Source: Rhodobacterales bacterium (GTDB lineage: Bacteria; Pseudomonadota; Alphaproteobacteria; Rhodobacterales; Rhodobacteraceae). From it: DNA of 8,431 bases. A model generated the notes under the pieces. The model saw only the letters and a program-made list of their open reading frames with translations, made no database searches and was not told where the DNA came from. This document shows positions 5,078 to 8,431 of this stretch, piece after piece. Each line of letters starts with the position of its first letter. The first letter of the stretch is position 1. The stretch lies in assembly GCA_013298485.1 (NCBI GenBank), contig JAAFHS010000076.1:1-8431 (forward strand), written 5' to 3'. A program made the position numbers and the translations under genes.

Positions 5078-6331
5078 CTAGCGCAGGCTGCGGCCCTTGA
5101 TGATGGCGTCGGTCCCGAATTTCGCGCGGATCGCATCGGTCGCGCGTTCGGTCGCCGCACGACGGGGGGCGTCGGGGTCCAGCAGATCGGCCATGCGGTC
5201 GGCCTCGGCCTCGGTCACCAGATCGCTGATGCCGACACCGATGAGGCGGAAAGGGCCGGTGCTGCCGGCGTGATCGAACAGATCGCGCGCGGCGCGGTAG
5301 ATGCGGTCGCCGATCTGGGTGGCATCCGGCAGGGCGTGACGGCGGGTGACAATCTGGAAATCGCGGCGTTTCAGTTTCAGCGTCACGGTGCGCCCGGCCA
5401 GCCCCTTGGCCTTGGCGCGGTCCGACACCTGTTCGGCCAGACGCCACAGATGCCCATCCAGCAGGTCGGGATCGGCAGTATCTTCGTTGAACGTGGTTTC
5501 CTTGGAGATCGACTTCAGTTTCTCATCCCGCGTCACGCGGCGCATGTCCTGCCCGCGTGCCAGGTGCCAAAGACGATCACCCATGCTGCCGAAGCGGGCG
5601 ACGAGATCGGGTTTGTCCCAGCGGAGCAGATCACTGATCCCGCGGATGCCTGCCTGTTCCAGGGCCGCCTGCGTGGCGGTGCCGACGCCCCAGATGATGC
5701 GCACGGGTTTGGTGCGCAGGAAGGATTCGGTTTCGGCGCGCCCGATGACCGAAAACCCCTTGGGTTTGTCGAGGTCCGAGGCGATCTTGGCAAGAAACTT
5801 GTTGTGGCTAAGGCCGATGGAACCGGTCAGGCCAAGTTCGGTCTCCATCCGCCGCACCAGCCGCGCCAGCATGACGGCGGGGGCCGCACCGTGCAGGCGG
5901 GCGGTGCCGGTCAGATCAAGAAACGCCTCGTCCAGCGACAGGGGTTCGATGGCGGGGGTCAACTCCTCCATCATGGCGCGGATGGCGCGGCTTGCCGTGA
6001 CATAGGCGGGGAAGCGGGGTTTGACGACCACAGCCTGCGGGCACAGCTTTAGCGCCTGAAACATCGGCATGGCCGAGCGCACGCCCGAGATGCGGGCGAT
6101 GTAGCAGCAGGTGGAGACCACCCCGCGCGTGCCGCCCCCGACGATCAGGGGGACATCGGCAAGGGCGGGATTGTCACGCTTTTCAACGGATGCGTAGAAG
6201 GCGTCGCAGTCCATATGCGCAATGGAGAGATCAAAGAGTTCAGGATGGGACAGCACACGCGGGCTGCGGCAGGCGGGGCAGCGGGACCCGTCGGTGAATG
6301 TCGTGAGGCAATCGCGGCACAGGGATGGCAT
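5078..6331 (-). CDS. dinB: DNA polymerase IV (Y-family translesion polymerase) with N-terminal zinc knuckle
   Basis: This is a 417-residue error-prone polymerase for lesion bypass. The catalytic acids are Asp41 and Asp43 in HMDCDAFYASVE, and Asp134-Glu135 in SLDEAFLD. Tyr46 aligns with the steric gate that excludes ribonucleotides. IGLSHNKFLAKIASDLDKP (172-190) is the conserved palm/thumb block, and the helix-hairpin-helix WGVG (214-217) and little-finger domain follow. ADLLD near residues 381-385 is a plausible sliding-clamp motif; the E. coli-type C-terminal clamp tail is absent. Before the polymerase core are 35 extra residues with CRDC and CPAC, a four-cysteine zinc knuckle common in Rhodobacterales DinB. 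That extension supports the ATG at 6331 although no good ribosome-binding site is seen. No GTTC-N7-GTTC LexA box of the alphaproteobacterial type is visible in the 164 bases upstream, so SOS control is not supported here. Confidence 0.95.
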   Translation of the reverse strand: MPSLCRDCLTTFTDGSRCPACRSPRVLSHPELFDLSIAHMDCDAFYASVEKRDNPALADVPLIVGGGTRGVVSTCCYIARISGVRSAMPMFQALKLCPQAVVVKPRFPAYVTASRAIRAMMEELTPAIEPLSLDEAFLDLTGTARLHGAAPAVMLARLVRRMETELGLTGSIGLSHNKFLAKIASDLDKPKGFSVIGRAETESFLRTKPVRIIWGVGTATQAALEQAGIRGISDLLRWDKPDLVARFGSMGDRLWHLARGQDMRRVTRDEKLKSISKETTFNEDTADPDLLDGHLWRLAEQVSDRAKAKGLAGRTVTLKLKRRDFQIVTRRHALPDATQIGDRIYRAARDLFDHAGSTGPFRLIGVGISDLVTEAEADRMADLLDPDAPRRAATERATDAIRAKFGTDAIIKGRSLR

Positions 6332-6385
6332 GGGGCGATGATAACGAAGTCAGGCAGACCCGTCACGGGGGGTGCGGAAGTGGGG

Positions 6386-6407
6386 AAAATTGACGGCTGT
6401 CAATTTT
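6386..6407. repeat. Perfect inverted repeat, possible terminator of the ABC gene or operator
   Basis: AAAATTGAC and GTCAATTTT flank a four-base spacer (ggct) as a perfect nine-base-pair inverted repeat. It lies about 90 bases past the stop of the ABC-like gene and 55 bases before dinB. As RNA it would be an A-stem-U hairpin that could stop transcription in either direction, although the stem is AT-rich and weak. As DNA it could bind a dimeric regulator of dinB. On the minus strand it also contains a perfect TTGACA, but no matching -10 was found downstream. Confidence 0.5.
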
Positions 6408-6410
6408 CAG

Positions 6411-6425
6411 TATTATTGAATAATA
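6411..6425. repeat. 15-base AT palindrome (7-1-7), candidate operator
   Basis: TATTATT-G-AATAATA is a perfect palindrome around one central base, three bases from the previous inverted repeat. It is made only of A and T apart from the centre, in a GC-rich genome, and its RNA form would be unstable, so a protein-binding site is more likely than a terminator. The 7-1-7 geometry recalls Fur/PerR-family boxes, but the half-site differs, so I do not name a regulator. Confidence 0.45.
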
Positions 6426-6495
6426 TCATAGACATGACCCCTATAAAAAGGGCAAAATTAAGGTTTTGGTAACTCTTTGCCACCGACCGTTTTCA

Positions 6496-8431
6496 TCATG
6501 CCGATGCGGCCACGGCCTGTTTTGGGCGCGGCGGCGCGCGGCGGTCGTTCTCGGCCTCGTCCACCACAGCACCTTCGCTGAGCGTGATGACGCGCTGGAA
6601 ATGCCGGGTGTATGTCGGCGAGCCGACGATCCAGACAATCGCGGGATCGTCGCCTTCGGCATCCAGAAACGACAGGGTATCCTTCAAAATCTGTTCCTGC
6701 AGGACCGGATCAAGGGCCGACAGCGCGCGGTTGAAGACATAGTAGTCGGACCGCCGGATCAGGGCACGGGCGAAGTTCAGTTTCTGGCGCTGCTGCACTG
6801 TCAGCCGCCTGCCGGCCGCACCGATGTTGAAGTCCAGCCCAACGGCCAGAAGCCTGCGGTAGAGCTGTGGCTTGCGCGCCAGCAGCCCCATCAGGATGGC
6901 CCTGATCTGGCGGTCGGCATCGCTGTATTTCTGGTTCACCTTGCCGAAGACGATGTTGTCGATCAGGTTACCTGCGGCAAGATAGCGATCCGCCTCATAC
7001 CGTTCGAACAGGGGCGACAGATGCGGCGGAAACAGCGTGGCCTGCGGTGCCCGTGCGGCCACGATCTTTTGCATCATTGCGTCATCCAAAAGGCCAAAGC
7101 GGTTCTGCGGTTCGACATATTCATAGCTGAGCGCAATGATCTTCTGGCGGTCCGCCTCGGCAACCTTGTCATAGGGGATGCCGCGCAGGCGCTGCAGCAG
7201 GGTCTTGTAGGTGGGGATGTCTTCGGGTGTCATGTAGGTCAGCCGTTCAAAGAACGGATGGTCCGGGGGCAGATCATCAAACAGTTCGATCGTGGTCTGG
7301 GCCAGTGCGATGCCCATGTCGTACAGCATCTGGCCAAGACCGCAGTCGTGGACGAATTTGTTGAAGATCGCCGTCCCCTCGGCCAGGCCATCGGGGTCTT
7401 TGACGGCGGTGAAGATACCGAAAAGCAGGTTATCAATGACCGGTGCGGCAATGTTGTAGCTGTTCGCCTCGAACGGCACGACGAGGCTTGCCTTATCGCG
7501 CCGGTCAAGTTCGGCCCGGAAATCGCGGCGCAGGGTGACGATCTCATCGGCAAGACCGGGGTCTGATGTCGTATCGGGCGTGGAGAACAGCGCAAATTCG
7601 AGCACCTGATCGGTCAGTTGGACCACATCCAGCACCGCCATCATGGAGCCGAGCAGCCCTTCGTCACCGGTCCGCGCCGTGGCCGCCGCAGGATCGACCC
7701 AGTCGCCATGGATGTCGAAATCCGGGTTGCCGGACAGTTTCGATTCCAGTTTCTGGCGGCGGCGCACCTGGGCCGCCTTGCCGTCATAATGTACATCGGA
7801 CAGCGGCAGGTGTTTCAGGCTGTAGAGGAGATTATCCTTCAATGTGCCGAAGAAGAAATACGCCTCGGACGAGGCATAGGTGATGCGCCGCCCGGCGATT
7901 GCTTCGGGCAGGGCAAAGATATCCTGATCGCCGATCATGATGCGGCCTGCGGCGGGGGCGACCAGGCGCCCCATCGCCTCGGCCAGGGCATCGGCACCGC
8001 TGGTGGCATCGCCGAACACGGCGACTGTTTCACCGGGTTCCACCCGCAGCGTCACGTGATCCAGCCGTTTGGCGCCATTTTCATCCTCGACCGTCAGATT
8101 GGTGATCTGCAAGGGCTGGCGCAGGCGTGCGGCGCGCGACGGGTCGGCGGCATGCAGCGCGGGGTCGATCATATCGGTGCTTTCGAACTGTTCGACGACC
8201 TGTTCGTATTTGACCTGCACGTCCTGACGGGTGAGGTCCCAGTCAATCAGTTCCTTCAACGGGCCCGGCAGTTCCTTGTAGGCGTTGATGACGGCGACAA
8301 GCTGTCCGACATCAAGATTGCCCCGGATCGTGAGATAGCCGCCGATCATGTAGAACAGGAACGGGGTCAGCTGTGCGAGGAAGTTGTTGAAGAATTTGAC
8401 GAGGAATTTGCGTTTGTAGATCTGATAGCGG
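6496..8431 (-). CDS. ABC exporter-like protein with a degenerate, non-catalytic nucleotide-binding domain (N-terminus outside window)
   Basis: The frame is open to the window edge, and 644 residues are visible. The first roughly 75 are the end of an exporter-type transmembrane domain (NNFLAQLTPFLFYMIGGYL, then the helix that leads to the cytoplasm). Counting from the Met at 8349, an ABC ATPase-like domain starts near residue 78, but its key residues are replaced. The Walker A position reads GDATSGADAL (113-122, Ala for the Lys). The Q-loop is YASSEAYFFFGT (Ser161 for Gln). The signature is LTVQQ (516-520). Walker B is YYVFNRALSALD (536-547, Asn-Arg for Asp-Glu). The H-loop is IVGSPT (Gly576 for His). 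Fold landmarks such as the D-loop SALD are kept. About 300 extra residues lie between Q-loop and signature. It is probably a membrane protein that binds but does not hydrolyse ATP, or a structural partner of an active ABC subunit. The transported substance is unknown. Confidence 0.85.
   Translation of the reverse strand, partial: RYQIYKRKFLVKFFNNFLAQLTPFLFYMIGGYLTIRGNLDVGQLVAVINAYKELPGPLKELIDWDLTRQDVQVKYEQVVEQFESTDMIDPALHAADPSRAARLRQPLQITNLTVEDENGAKRLDHVTLRVEPGETVAVFGDATSGADALAEAMGRLVAPAAGRIMIGDQDIFALPEAIAGRRITYASSEAYFFFGTLKDNLLYSLKHLPLSDVHYDGKAAQVRRRQKLESKLSGNPDFDIHGDWVDPAAATARTGDEGLLGSMMAVLDVVQLTDQVLEFALFSTPDTTSDPGLADEIVTLRRDFRAELDRRDKASLVVPFEANSYNIAAPVIDNLLFGIFTAVKDPDGLAEGTAIFNKFVHDCGLGQMLYDMGIALAQTTIELFDDLPPDHPFFERLTYMTPEDIPTYKTLLQRLRGIPYDKVAEADRQKIIALSYEYVEPQNRFGLLDDAMMQKIVAARAPQATLFPPHLSPLFERYEADRYLAAGNLIDNIVFGKVNQKYSDADRQIRAILMGLLARKPQLYRRLLAVGLDFNIGAAGRRLTVQQRQKLNFARALIRRSDYYVFNRALSALDPVLQEQILKDTLSFLDAEGDDPAIVWIVGSPTYTRHFQRVITLSEGAVVDEAENDRRAPPRPKQAVAASA

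Noticed and set aside
5021..6052. 343-codon + strand ORF opposite dinB
   Set aside because: It is antisense to an unambiguous DinB and shows no motif of its own.
6434..6472. Twelve-codon + strand ORF (MTPIKRAKLRFW) in the AT-rich spacer
   Set aside because: It has no ribosome-binding site and no recognisable context, and it is too short to support.
6332..6495. LexA (SOS) box for dinB
   Set aside because: I looked for GTTC-N7-GTTC or its complement across the dinB upstream region and found none.
6466..7566. 366-codon + strand ORF opposite the ABC-like gene
   Set aside because: The minus strand frame has clear ABC exporter homology over this whole range, and the + frame is low-complexity mirror sequence.
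1..8431. CRISPR array, insertion sequence or prophage
   Set aside because: I saw no regularly spaced direct repeats, transposase or integrase motifs, or terminal inverted repeats with target duplication. The gene content is ordinary chromosomal.

Overview
The window looks like chromosomal DNA of an alphaproteobacterium of the order Rhodobacterales (Rhodobacter/Roseobacter type). The reasons are the GC-rich coding sequence, a petA-petB pair whose Rieske protein matches the Rhodobacter type almost word for word, a long-form L36 protein with a single cysteine, and a DinB polymerase with an N-terminal four-cysteine zinc knuckle. This placement rests on remembered family sequences, not on a search. 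Apart from one + strand gene, everything reads on the minus strand.

Layout by coordinate: the 5' part of petB (1-282, cut by the window edge) and all of petA (294-854), start of the cytochrome bc1 operon; a 230-base petA leader; a glutathione S-transferase-like gene (1085-1702); a CAP-domain (SCP/PR-1) gene that appears split by a +1 frameshift at a run of five G (2097-2753 and 1820-2167), with an intrinsic terminator behind it; a 346-base gene-free stretch packed with inverted repeats (2754-3099); a PaiB-type FMN-binding protein (3100-3720); rpmJ, too short for ordinary ORF finding (3796-3921); tRNA-Val(GAC) (3994-4068) with a strong promoter and a terminator-like hairpin in front of it; a divergent N-formylglutamate amidohydrolase gene on the + strand (4216-5076); dinB (5078-6331), tail to tail with it and one base apart; an AT-rich spacer with two adjacent perfect palindromes (6332-6495); and the 3' two thirds of an ABC exporter-like protein (6496-8431), open at the window edge.

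The genes do not form one pathway. petA and petB make two subunits of the respiratory/photosynthetic bc1 complex. tRNA-Val, rpmJ and possibly paiB look like one transcript punctuated by two hairpins, one before the tRNA and one between rpmJ and paiB. The GST, CAP, amidohydrolase and dinB genes are probably independent units.

The most unusual item is the ABC protein. It keeps the fold landmarks of an exporter nucleotide-binding domain, but every catalytic position I can align is replaced (Walker A lysine, Q-loop glutamine, LSGGQ, Walker B Asp-Glu, H-loop histidine). It also carries an insertion of roughly 300 residues in which a DN-hydrophobic motif recurs. It reads as an intact, intentionally non-hydrolysing pseudo-ATPase. 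The structured leader of the CAP gene and its G5 frameshift are the next best candidates for undescribed biology.
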